Part shown: positions 32,352 through 39,948 of the stretch, in pieces | Position numbering within the stretch: the stretch's first letter is position 1 | Layout of the letters: every line of letters begins with the position of its first letter | Source of the DNA: Temperatibacter sp965603205 | GTDB taxonomy: Bacteria > Pseudomonadota > Alphaproteobacteria > Sphingomonadales > Kordiimonadaceae | Direction: 5' to 3' | Length of the DNA: 64,000 bases | Assembly: GCA_965603205.1 (NCBI GenBank) | Contig: CBFDCC010000006.1 | Location: 1-64,000, forward strand | Position numbers and translations under genes: made by a program | The notes under the pieces: model-generated | Seen by the model: the letters and a program-made list of their open reading frames with translations, nothing else | Told to the model about the DNA's origin: nothing | The model's database searches: none

Positions 32352-35069
32352 ATGTCCAATGAGATTGATCACAATAATATAGATATACAAGGCTTAGAAG
32401 TTTTGATCCGCGATGCCCTCATGGAAGAGGGGACCGTTGAACATATTTATTTAGAATTAGTATCTATAGCCGAAGCGTTGGCCATCGATGATTTGGATAA
32501 GCTAGTTGTTGATGTGATTAATAAATCTGATGATCAGGTGCGTGCCACGGTTAATCTAAAAGATGTCATTCAAAATAATCCATCTTATATAGCTGATGAC
32601 CTTATGGAGGCGGCGGCATTAGCGGGTAAAGACCGGGCATGGGTAGAGGGGCACCTTGTGCGCATTGGGTCTGCCATTGATTTTTATGGTGATGATGAGG
32701 CTGCTCCTAGTAATCTTAGTATTAAGCTATTTAAAGACTCTGTAAAAAGCCCAAATAACGCTAAAAATAATAATAATAAATTAGTTTCAGACAGGAAGTC
32801 TCGCAAGAGGACTATCTCACCAACTTTCCTGTTGATTTTACTGGCGGGCGCCTCATTCGCAGGCTGGAAATGGTATGATGGCGAGCTAGAATCTGAACGC
32901 ACTGATTGGCAATTTGCCGAAGAGGTTGATAGTAAGGACGCCTATGTTGAGATGGGGAAAAAATGGTCGGATAAGCCGCTGTTTGGCCATTTTAGGATTG
33001 AAACGCAAGATAAGATAGCGGCATTAGATGCGCAGGCGTTTGAAAAAGCTACTAGTGAAAATACAACAAGTGGATTTGAAAATTATAAGGCTGCTTGGGC
33101 TGATGGTTCTTATCTTGAGGAAGCAGCTGATGGCATAAAAGCTTTGCAAAATGATGAGAGTGCTTGGGATTCTATTACCAAGCAAGGTAGTAAAAATGCT
33201 TATAATGGCTATCTGGATAATTTCCCTAACGGAAAGTTTGTTAGAGAGGCCAACAAAGAAATAAAGAAAATTGAAGCTATAGAGGCCCGAGAAAAGGCTG
33301 ATGCGGCGCGGGTATATAAAAACCTTGTTAAAAATGCTCAACGACTGTTGCAGCAAGTTGGTCATAATATCGTTGTTGATGGTATGATAGGCAATCAGAC
33401 GGCTAATATCATCCGCAAAGCCCAAGCTGATGCTAATCAGGAGCAAACTGGTACCGTAACAGACGCGCTCGTTCGATATTTAGAGCGTCAACGTGATTTA
33501 ACTGATCATAAACAATGGGCTGAGGCCGTTGCTAAGGCTGACGAAGATACAAGCCTTGCGCCCTATGATGCCTACACAAAAAAATGGCCCAAAGGGCTGC
33601 ATCTAAATGACGTGGCTGCTGGTAAAGCGGTTATTGCAAAAGAATTAAAGAAAATCGCAAAGATGGAAGCCTTAGACAAGGCGCGTACAGAGGCTGATGC
33701 TCGGGCGTGGGATGATGCCCAGTCTGAAGATAGCCTAAGCGCTTATAATGATTATATGGCCTTTTGGCCTACTGGTAAATTTACTGAAGAAGCAAAACAT
33801 GCTTATGAGGTTGTGCGCGCACGCGACCCAAAATCTGAGAGCGATTGGGTAAATGCGGTTAATATATCATCTGATTATTCACTGTCTGGCTTTGTGGAGG
33901 CTTGGCCTGGTAGTGTTCATATAGTCGAAGCATGGGCAAGGCGCTGTATACTGGCTGCTGGTAGTGTGGAGGCTAATAAATATGCCTACGCGGGGGCTGA
34001 CTTACAGGATATATCCGCGGGTATCGCTGGCGAAGCTTGTGATAAAGCAATTAAAGGCTATCCAGAGGACGCTGATGTCTTATTTGCTTACGCCCAAGCA
34101 ATACAGCTACGCGGTGAGGATGAGTTGGCCCAGACAAGTTATGAAAAGTCTGCCGCCGCAGGGCACCCACACGCTATTATGCGTTTGGCAGACAGAGCAA
34201 TGGCTAGCGGCGGTGTTGAGGCTTATATTGAAGGATATACTAAAGCAGCGGATGCGGGTCATATGAAGGCTATAATGATACTTGCCACTGGTTTCGAAAG
34301 GGGTGAGGTTTTGCCGTATGACATTGATAGAGCTGCCCATTGGTACGAGAAGGCTGGCGAAAAAAATTATAAAGCAGCCATTATGAAATTGGTAAGGTTA
34401 TATTCAACAGGTAACGCACTAGAAAAAGACCTCAAAAAAACATTTTATTGGCTCTTAAAAGCGGCGCAGTTTGATGAAGTTAAAACCTATAATATGATAG
34501 CGCAGTCTTATGAGCAGGGTAAAGGCACATTGATTGATATAAAACAAGCAGTGCGCTGGTATGAAAAAGCCGAAGCAAAGGGTGATGATCTGTCACTGGT
34601 GAGTATGTCTATGATCTACGCAGAGGGTAAGGGGAATGTGGCAAAGGATATTCGTCGTGCACACACAATGTTTGTGAAATTACAGACTATGGATGGTCGG
34701 TACCAAGAGCAAGCAACTGAGTGGATTGCTTTTTTGGAAAAGGAAATTTTTGCAGAAGATGAGGCTGCGCGTATAAAGGCACAAGGTCATCCTGACCCGT
34801 TAACACGTGTTGAACCCATTTATCCTCGCTCGGCTAAACGAGATTTAATAGAGGGCATGGTTAAACTATCCTTCACCATCACTAAACGGGGTCGTGTTGA
34901 CGATGAAACGATCGTCAGATCAAACCCCATTGAGGTCTTTGATAGGGCAGCTATGAGGGCGCTTAATAAATGGCGTTTTACCCCTTTGATAAAAGGCGGT
35001 GTGGCTGTTGATCAGCTTGGTAAAACTGCTGTCTTTACCTTTACACTGCCGGTAACCGTAAAAGAGTAA
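32352..35069 (+). CDS. Membrane-anchored Sel1-repeat / peptidoglycan-binding-like / TonB C-terminal fusion protein
   Basis: A 905-residue protein with an unusual domain order. Residues 1-155 are cytoplasmic (Lys/Arg-rich DRKSRKR next to the membrane) and 157-174 form one membrane helix. Then come repeats of the type AWDSITKQGSKNAYNGYLDNFPNGKF (about 229-300 and 386-490). Between these lies a PG_binding_1-like segment (NAQRLLQQVGHNIVVDGMIGN, about 322-378). Sel1-like repeats follow (about 590-790; AAHWYEKAGEKNYKAAIMKL), and a TonB C-terminal domain ends the protein (YPRSAKRDLIEGMVKLSFTI). An in-frame TTG at 32343 is an alternative start. It directly follows the autotransporter gene. No ExbB/ExbD is nearby. 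Function unknown. Confidence 0.75.
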   Translation: MSNEIDHNNIDIQGLEVLIRDALMEEGTVEHIYLELVSIAEALAIDDLDKLVVDVINKSDDQVRATVNLKDVIQNNPSYIADDLMEAAALAGKDRAWVEGHLVRIGSAIDFYGDDEAAPSNLSIKLFKDSVKSPNNAKNNNNKLVSDRKSRKRTISPTFLLILLAGASFAGWKWYDGELESERTDWQFAEEVDSKDAYVEMGKKWSDKPLFGHFRIETQDKIAALDAQAFEKATSENTTSGFENYKAAWADGSYLEEAADGIKALQNDESAWDSITKQGSKNAYNGYLDNFPNGKFVREANKEIKKIEAIEAREKADAARVYKNLVKNAQRLLQQVGHNIVVDGMIGNQTANIIRKAQADANQEQTGTVTDALVRYLERQRDLTDHKQWAEAVAKADEDTSLAPYDAYTKKWPKGLHLNDVAAGKAVIAKELKKIAKMEALDKARTEADARAWDDAQSEDSLSAYNDYMAFWPTGKFTEEAKHAYEVVRARDPKSESDWVNAVNISSDYSLSGFVEAWPGSVHIVEAWARRCILAAGSVEANKYAYAGADLQDISAGIAGEACDKAIKGYPEDADVLFAYAQAIQLRGEDELAQTSYEKSAAAGHPHAIMRLADRAMASGGVEAYIEGYTKAADAGHMKAIMILATGFERGEVLPYDIDRAAHWYEKAGEKNYKAAIMKLVRLYSTGNALEKDLKKTFYWLLKAAQFDEVKTYNMIAQSYEQGKGTLIDIKQAVRWYEKAEAKGDDLSLVSMSMIYAEGKGNVAKDIRRAHTMFVKLQTMDGRYQEQATEWIAFLEKEIFAEDEAARIKAQGHPDPLTRVEPIYPRSAKRDLIEGMVKLSFTITKRGRVDDETIVRSNPIEVFDRAAMRALNKWRFTPLIKGGVAVDQLGKTAVFTFTLPVTVKE

Positions 35070-35112
35070 GTAAAAAAGCCTATCAAAAGATAGTATTTAG
35101 CTTATTAAATCA

Positions 35113-35140
35113 TTGACTTGTTGGCAGTTATCCGTATATT
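35113..35140 (+). promoter_or_regulatory. Predicted sigma-70-type promoter of rpsD
   Basis: TTGACT (35113-35118), a 16-bp spacer and TATATT (35135-35140) form a near-consensus housekeeping promoter. It would give a leader of roughly 108 bases before the rpsD ATG. Confidence 0.55.
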
Positions 35141-35254
35141 CCGCTCACCAATAAAGAATGGTTAGGGCAATAGTGCGCTAACCGCACAGGTAAAATAGAG
35201 CAATATCAATATGTTAGCTCACCGCCTGTGGCGCAAAATTAAGGAAGCGATTCA

Positions 35255-35866
35255 ATGAGTAAACGTATTCAAGCGAAATACAAACTAGACCGCCGTATGG
35301 GCGAAAATATTTGGGGCCGTGCTAAGTCTCCAATTAACTCTCGTGAATATGGCCCAGGTCAACACGGTCAGCGTCGTAAGGCGAAATTGTCTGACTACGG
35401 TGTTCAGTTGCGCGCTAAGCAAAAACTGAAAGGTTACTACGGTAGCATCACCGAGAAGCAATTCCGTAAATATTATGACGAAGCTGTTCGTCGTAAGGGT
35501 GACACAGGCGAAAACCTAATAGGTATTCTAGAGTGCCGCCTTGACGCTGTTGTATATCGCGCAAAGTTTGTTCCAACAGTATTTTCCGCACGTCAGTTCG
35601 TGAACCACGGTCACGTTCTTGTAAACGGCAAGCGTTGTAACATTCCTTCACGTATGGTTTCAGCTGACGATGTCATTGAAATTCGTGAAAAGTCAAAAGA
35701 CATGCAATTAGTAGTTCAAGCGCGTGAGAGCGGCGAACGTGACGTAGCTGAATATGTTTCAGTCGACGGTAACAAAGCAACTTTCGTACGTGTTCCAACT
35801 TTGGATGAAGTACCTTACCCAGTGGTAATGGAACCAAATCTAGTAGTGGAATTCTACTCTCGTTAA
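35255..35866 (+). CDS. rpsD: 30S ribosomal protein S4
   Basis: A 203-residue ribosomal protein that nucleates assembly of the 30S body by binding 16S rRNA. The N-terminus (AKYKLDRRMGENIWGRAKSP), the segment GPGQHGQRRKAKLSDYGVQLRAKQKL and the S4 RNA-binding domain (LECRLDAVVYRAKFVPTVFSARQFVNHGHVLVNGKRCNIPS, read in parts) are all typical. The N-terminal zinc cysteines of some S4 versions are absent. It stands alone with its own promoter and terminator, as often in alphaproteobacteria. Codon use looks more biased than in its neighbours, as expected for high expression. Confidence 0.98.
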   Translation: MSKRIQAKYKLDRRMGENIWGRAKSPINSREYGPGQHGQRRKAKLSDYGVQLRAKQKLKGYYGSITEKQFRKYYDEAVRRKGDTGENLIGILECRLDAVVYRAKFVPTVFSARQFVNHGHVLVNGKRCNIPSRMVSADDVIEIREKSKDMQLVVQARESGERDVAEYVSVDGNKATFVRVPTLDEVPYPVVMEPNLVVEFYSR

Positions 35867-35892
35867 TATTAACGAGTGCTAAAAAATTAAAG

Positions 35893-35927
35893 GCCGTTTC
35901 AACTATATGTTTGAGACGGCTTTTTTT
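35893..35927 (+). terminator. Intrinsic terminator of rpsD
   Basis: GCCGTTTCAA (35893-35902) pairs with TTGAGACGGC (35911-35920, one G-U pair) around an 8-nt loop and is followed by seven T residues. It lies 26 bp after the rpsD stop. Confidence 0.9.
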
Positions 35928-35962
35928 ATGAGTATAATGTTAGAGTAACTAGGAGTTTCACC

Positions 35963-36442
35963 ATGAATATTAAACCCTTTGTAAAATCAGATACCGATGC
36001 GGCCATTGCCGTTATACAATCATGTTTTGACGAGTATGAAGGGGTTGTGCTGGAACTGGATGGCATTGACGAAGGTCTATATTCAATCCGCGAAGAAATG
36101 GATGCCGCAGGTGGTGAGTTTTGGGTTGTTGAGGATGATGGTCAAACCATAGCGACTATTGGCACAGCGCCAACAGGAGACGCTGAAGGTGAATGGGAAT
36201 TAAAACGCCTTTATATGCTTAGTGATCGCCGTGGGGCAGGTCTAGCAGACACGCTTGTTAAACTGGTTGAGGATTACGCGCTAGCTGCGGGCGGTAAGAG
36301 CATGATTCTTTGGACCGATACTCGTTTTATCCGTGCGCACGCATTCTATGAGAAAAAAGGCTATGTTAAATGCCCCGGCACCCGTGAATTGCACGACATT
36401 TCAAAAACGGTCGAGTTTAAATTTAGCAAAAAAATAGCGTAA
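35963..36442 (+). CDS. GNAT family N-acetyltransferase
   Basis: A 159-residue acetyltransferase. The acetyl-CoA-binding motif A is LKRLYMLSDRRGAGLADTLVKLVEDYA near residue 78, and motif B is TDTRFIRAHAFYEKKGYVKC near 119. The N-terminal segment (MNIKPFVKSDTDAAIAVIQSCFDEYEG) is typical of small bacterial GNAT enzymes. The substrate is unknown. AGGAG lies about 8 nt before the ATG. It has no obvious operon partner. Confidence 0.85.
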   Translation: MNIKPFVKSDTDAAIAVIQSCFDEYEGVVLELDGIDEGLYSIREEMDAAGGEFWVVEDDGQTIATIGTAPTGDAEGEWELKRLYMLSDRRGAGLADTLVKLVEDYALAAGGKSMILWTDTRFIRAHAFYEKKGYVKCPGTRELHDISKTVEFKFSKKIA

Positions 36443-36602
36443 GGCGTTTTTATTATTCAAATTTAAAAATAATATTTATATATTGCATCATAAACATATA
36501 TATTCATTCCAAGCCCATGTATTGCCAAGGTTAGTCATGGTTTTTAGCTGTGATTTATATTGGAATCTTATATGCGTGAAAACCTGATAATAATATTTAA
36601 GA

Positions 36603-36656
36603 CTTATTTAACTCTTATTTAACTCTTATTTAACTCTTATTTAACATTAACTTAAC
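36603..36656 (+). promoter_or_regulatory. Array of five phased TTAAC elements (overlapping CtrA-type boxes)
   Basis: Four tandem copies of an 11-bp unit CTTATTTAACT (36603-36646, the last with one change) run into a further TTAAC. TTAAC therefore begins at 36608, 36619, 36630, 36641 and 36652, every 11 bp. Each neighbouring pair reads TTAA-N7-TTAAC, the CtrA consensus of alphaproteobacteria, giving four overlapping full boxes on one helix face, about 66-114 bp before the chemoreceptor start. CtrA binding is inferred; a plain microsatellite is the alternative. Confidence 0.6.
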
Positions 36657-36721
36657 AGTTAAAGGTTATAAGCACGCCATAAGCTTTAATTTTTTAACTT
36701 TATAAGTACATGAGGCAGATT

Positions 36722-38956
36722 ATGTTCGATAATATCAAAATATCATTAAAATTGCCATTGGCAGTCGTTGGATTTCTATTAATTGCAGGTGTTGCACTTG
36801 TTACACAAGGTTATATGTCAGCGAAATCGAGCATGACGACAGTGGCTTCGGAAAAGCTGAGTGCGATTAAAGCTGCACGCGTTTCACAGCTAGATAGCTA
36901 TTTATCTTCAATTGATGAAGATTTAGGCCTAATGGCGACTAACGTTAATACAGTGAATGCTTTACGTGATTTTAGTGCAGCTTGGAACGAAATGGGTAGT
37001 GCTGTCGAAGGCAACCTGCAGGATTTATATATTAACGATAATCGTTACCCTAATGGTGAAAAAGATAAATTATATGATGCCGGCGATGATTCTAGTTATA
37101 CGGACGCTCATATTAAATATCACCCTTGGTTTCATGAGTTACAACAAAAACGCGGTTACTATGATGTGTTTTTACTCGATATTAATGGCAATCTTGTATA
37201 TTCCGTCTTTAAAGAGCTTGATTATGCGACAAACCTTACTAATGGTCGTTGGAGAAGAACAGATTTAGGGAGTGCGTTTAGAGCAGCAATAGATAGTAGT
37301 GTCGATGGTCAGCAGTTTTTTTATGATTTCAAACCCTATGCACCCAGTAATGATGCGCCTGCAAGCTTTTTAGCGCAGGCTGTTAAAGACAGTGCAGGCA
37401 ATGTGATTGGTGCTGCCATTTTTCAAATGCCAATAGCGCGCATTAATAACATCATGCAAGAAGCTGAGGGCATGGGCGAAAGCGGTGAGAGCTATATTGT
37501 TGGCTCAGATTACTTAATGCGTTCAGATAGTCGTTTTAGTACTGAATCTACTATTTTAAAAACTAAAGTAACTGGCGAAACGGTTTCAGCAGCCCTCAAG
37601 AGAAAGGATGGCGTAAAGATTCTTGAGGATTACCGTGGTATCCCTGTTGTATCTGCATACGGTACAGTTGAATTTCACGGCACTGTTTGGGCTGTACTTG
37701 CCGAGGTTGATGTTGCTGAAATGGAAGAACCTATTGTTGCTATGGGTTTAGATATGATGTGGATAGCGCTATTGATTTCTACCATCTTAGCGGGACTGGC
37801 TTATCTATTTTCAAACACAATAACAAAACCAATTGTCAAGATTGTTGGCGCGATGAGTGTCCTAGCTGATGGCGATCAAACTGTTGATATTCCTTACACT
37901 GCTCGTGGGGATGAGATTGGCAATATGGCTAGCACATTAGGTGTTTTCAAAGAAAACCTTATTGCTAGAGATCAGCAACGTAAGGAGCTTGCCGAAGCTG
38001 AAGAGCGTCAACGCGGTGAGGAAGAGGCTGCGCGTGAAAGAGATGCTCAAGAAGAACGTGATAAATTAGAAAAAGAACGTCAAGAGATGGAAGCTAGAGA
38101 AGCTAAGGCAAAAGCCCTTACGACTCTTATTCAAAAATTTGATGGAGACGTTGCTGAATTGTTGAGCTTAGTATCGTCGGCGGCGACTGAGCTAGAATCA
38201 ACGGCTACATCTATGAGTGCGATAGCTGAACAAACTGATAGGCAATCAATTACCGTTGCTGGTGCAGCTGAAGAGGCAACTGCTAATGTTCAAACGGTTG
38301 CTTCTGCAAGTGAAGAACTTGGTGCTTCTATTCAAGAGATTAGCCGTCAAATGCAACTATCATCTGTTGCCAATAGAGAAGCCGCAGACAAAACTGAAGC
38401 AACATCTGGAATAATGATAGAATTAGAAACTGCATCACAGTCCATTTCTGAAGTCGTTAATCTGATTAATGATATTGCGGAGCAAACAAACCTACTTGCG
38501 TTAAATGCTACTATCGAGGCTGCGCGTGCAGGTGATGCAGGGCGGGGATTTGCTGTGGTGGCATCCGAAGTTAAGTCTCTGGCGACCCAAACGGCTAAAG
38601 CAACAGATCAAATTTCTGAACAAATTCAAGCTGTTCAGGGTAAGTCTAATGATGCAGCTAAGGCGATGAGTGATATTAAAAATTCAGTTGATTCTACTAA
38701 TGAATTAGCATCAGCGGTGGCAGCGGCAGTTGAGGAGCAGCAGGCCGCAACAGGTGAAATTTCACGAAATGTTCAAGATGCCGCTACGGGCACGCAGGAG
38801 GTGTCTCAAAATATTCAAGGTGTTTCTGAAGGTGCTTCACAGACTAAAGAGGCATCAGCTCAAGTATTAGAAACCAGTCAAGATGTAGCCAAAAGCACTA
38901 CGGGGCTTAAGGATACTATCGATGCTTTCTTACGTGATGTGCGGGAAATATCTTAA
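36722..38956 (+). CDS. Methyl-accepting chemotaxis protein with periplasmic dCache-like sensor
   Basis: A 744-residue transmembrane chemoreceptor. TM1 lies near residues 11-32, followed by a periplasmic sensor of about 300 residues with dCache-like features (YHPWFHELQQKRGYYDVFLLD; GSDYLMRSDSRF). TM2 lies near 343-365, then HAMP (TKPIVKIVGAMSVLADGDQ), a long charged coiled coil (about 415-470), and the signalling tip EQTNLLALNATIEAARAGDAGRGFAVVASEVKSLA (read in parts, near 585). There is no CheR pentapeptide at the C-terminus. An ATG at 36710 is in frame, but 36722 has GAGG 6 nt upstream. The gene is preceded by a phased CtrA-box array. Confidence 0.93.
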   Translation: MFDNIKISLKLPLAVVGFLLIAGVALVTQGYMSAKSSMTTVASEKLSAIKAARVSQLDSYLSSIDEDLGLMATNVNTVNALRDFSAAWNEMGSAVEGNLQDLYINDNRYPNGEKDKLYDAGDDSSYTDAHIKYHPWFHELQQKRGYYDVFLLDINGNLVYSVFKELDYATNLTNGRWRRTDLGSAFRAAIDSSVDGQQFFYDFKPYAPSNDAPASFLAQAVKDSAGNVIGAAIFQMPIARINNIMQEAEGMGESGESYIVGSDYLMRSDSRFSTESTILKTKVTGETVSAALKRKDGVKILEDYRGIPVVSAYGTVEFHGTVWAVLAEVDVAEMEEPIVAMGLDMMWIALLISTILAGLAYLFSNTITKPIVKIVGAMSVLADGDQTVDIPYTARGDEIGNMASTLGVFKENLIARDQQRKELAEAEERQRGEEEAARERDAQEERDKLEKERQEMEAREAKAKALTTLIQKFDGDVAELLSLVSSAATELESTATSMSAIAEQTDRQSITVAGAAEEATANVQTVASASEELGASIQEISRQMQLSSVANREAADKTEATSGIMIELETASQSISEVVNLINDIAEQTNLLALNATIEAARAGDAGRGFAVVASEVKSLATQTAKATDQISEQIQAVQGKSNDAAKAMSDIKNSVDSTNELASAVAAAVEEQQAATGEISRNVQDAATGTQEVSQNIQGVSEGASQTKEASAQVLETSQDVAKSTTGLKDTIDAFLRDVREIS

Positions 38957-38988
38957 ATAACTAGTCAAGTTCAAAAAAGGATTCACTT

Positions 38989-39687
38989 ATGATAAACTCT
39001 ACAATAAAATATACAGTAGCTAGCCTAATATTCATGGGGGTTACTGGTGCAGTTCAAGCTGAGGACGATGGCGTTGATTTTTCAATGAATGCTGGCGTTT
39101 TCTCAGAGTATAGATTTCGCGGTATTTCAATGACTGATCAGGACCCTACACTTCAGGGGGGATTTGATGTCGGCAAAAACGGTGTATATGCTGGTGCATG
39201 GGCGTCTGGCCTCAATGAGAGCTTCACTGGTGCTGAGGTTGAGTATGATATCTATGGTGGTTATGTTTATGATGTCTCGGACACCCTGTCTTGGGATGTT
39301 GGTTTTATCCGCTATGGATATTCTGGCGGTGTTGCTGGTGGTGATCTAGATTACTGGGAAGTAAATTCAAAGCTCAATATTCAAACAGGTGACATGGGCT
39401 GGTCGTTGCAGGCTTATTGGATTCCAAGTCAAGGCAGTGTGGGAAATCAAGACAACCTATATTTAAATGCAACAGGCGAATATACCATTTCAGATACTGA
39501 TATCGCACTTTTTGGTAATATCGGTCTAGAGGATGGGGCTTTTGGCGATAATAAGTTAGATTGGAGTCTTGGTGCTTCATACAGCATCAGTGATAATATT
39601 AGCTTAACTGCTGCTTATATAGACACTGATCAAAACACACCTGAGAGCAAAGCTGGTCTTGTTGTTAGTCTAGGTATGTCTTTCTAG
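38989..39687 (+). CDS. TorF family putative porin
   Basis: A 232-residue outer-membrane protein precursor with a signal peptide (cleavage after VQA, about residue 24). The first mature strands NAGVFSEYRFRGISMTDQDPTLQGGFDVG are the hallmark of the TorF/TIGR02001 family, followed by alternating beta strands and a terminal Phe. The transported compound is unknown. AGGA lies about 8 nt before the ATG, and the gene follows the chemoreceptor by 32 bp, so read-through is possible. It has its own terminator. Confidence 0.85.
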   Translation: MINSTIKYTVASLIFMGVTGAVQAEDDGVDFSMNAGVFSEYRFRGISMTDQDPTLQGGFDVGKNGVYAGAWASGLNESFTGAEVEYDIYGGYVYDVSDTLSWDVGFIRYGYSGGVAGGDLDYWEVNSKLNIQTGDMGWSLQAYWIPSQGSVGNQDNLYLNATGEYTISDTDIALFGNIGLEDGAFGDNKLDWSLGASYSISDNISLTAAYIDTDQNTPESKAGLVVSLGMSF

Positions 39688-39715
39688 CAGACTGATACCT
39701 TTTAAAAAATAAAAG

Positions 39716-39757
39716 CGCCTACTTTATGAATAATCTTCATTTAGTAGGCGTTTTTTT
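39716..39757 (+). terminator. Intrinsic terminator after the TorF-type porin
   Basis: CGCCTACT (39716-39723) pairs with AGTAGGCG (39743-39750), with an inner ATGAA/TTCAT helix, followed by seven T residues. Confidence 0.9.
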
Positions 39758-39831
39758 GTGATTTTACTTGTTCTATCAGATGCTAAACTGTAAATTGATC
39801 CGCAGCTAAAGTTACCACTTATTTACTATCC

Positions 39832-39936
39832 AAGGGGAGCCTGTTTTATAGGCTGAGAGTTTGAGGGATTGTCCCTTAAAGACCCTTTGAACCTGCCTGT
39901 ATAGCCTTATAAATGAAGCGGGTTTGCAGCGAAGGA
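39832..39936 (+). ncRNA. TPP riboswitch (THI element) of thiC
   Basis: Conserved TPP-aptamer pieces appear in order: AAGGGGAGCC at the 5' side, GGCTGAGAG (the CUGAGA core), an extra stem GGGATTGTCCC, GACCCTTTGAACCTG, and GCGAAGGAA at the 3' side, just before the thiC start. The 3' strand carries the GAAGGA that serves as ribosome site, so thiamine pyrophosphate binding probably blocks translation initiation. No terminator hairpin with a T run is seen between aptamer and gene. Confidence 0.92.
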
Positions 39937-39948
39937 ATGGAATATATT

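Noticed and set aside
35080..35100. Terminator after the TonB fusion gene (CTATC-AAAA-GATAG)
   Set aside because: The stem is only 5 bp and no T run follows.
36603..36656. Tandem repeats as a CRISPR array
   Set aside because: The units are 11 bp, have no spacers and no cas genes nearby.
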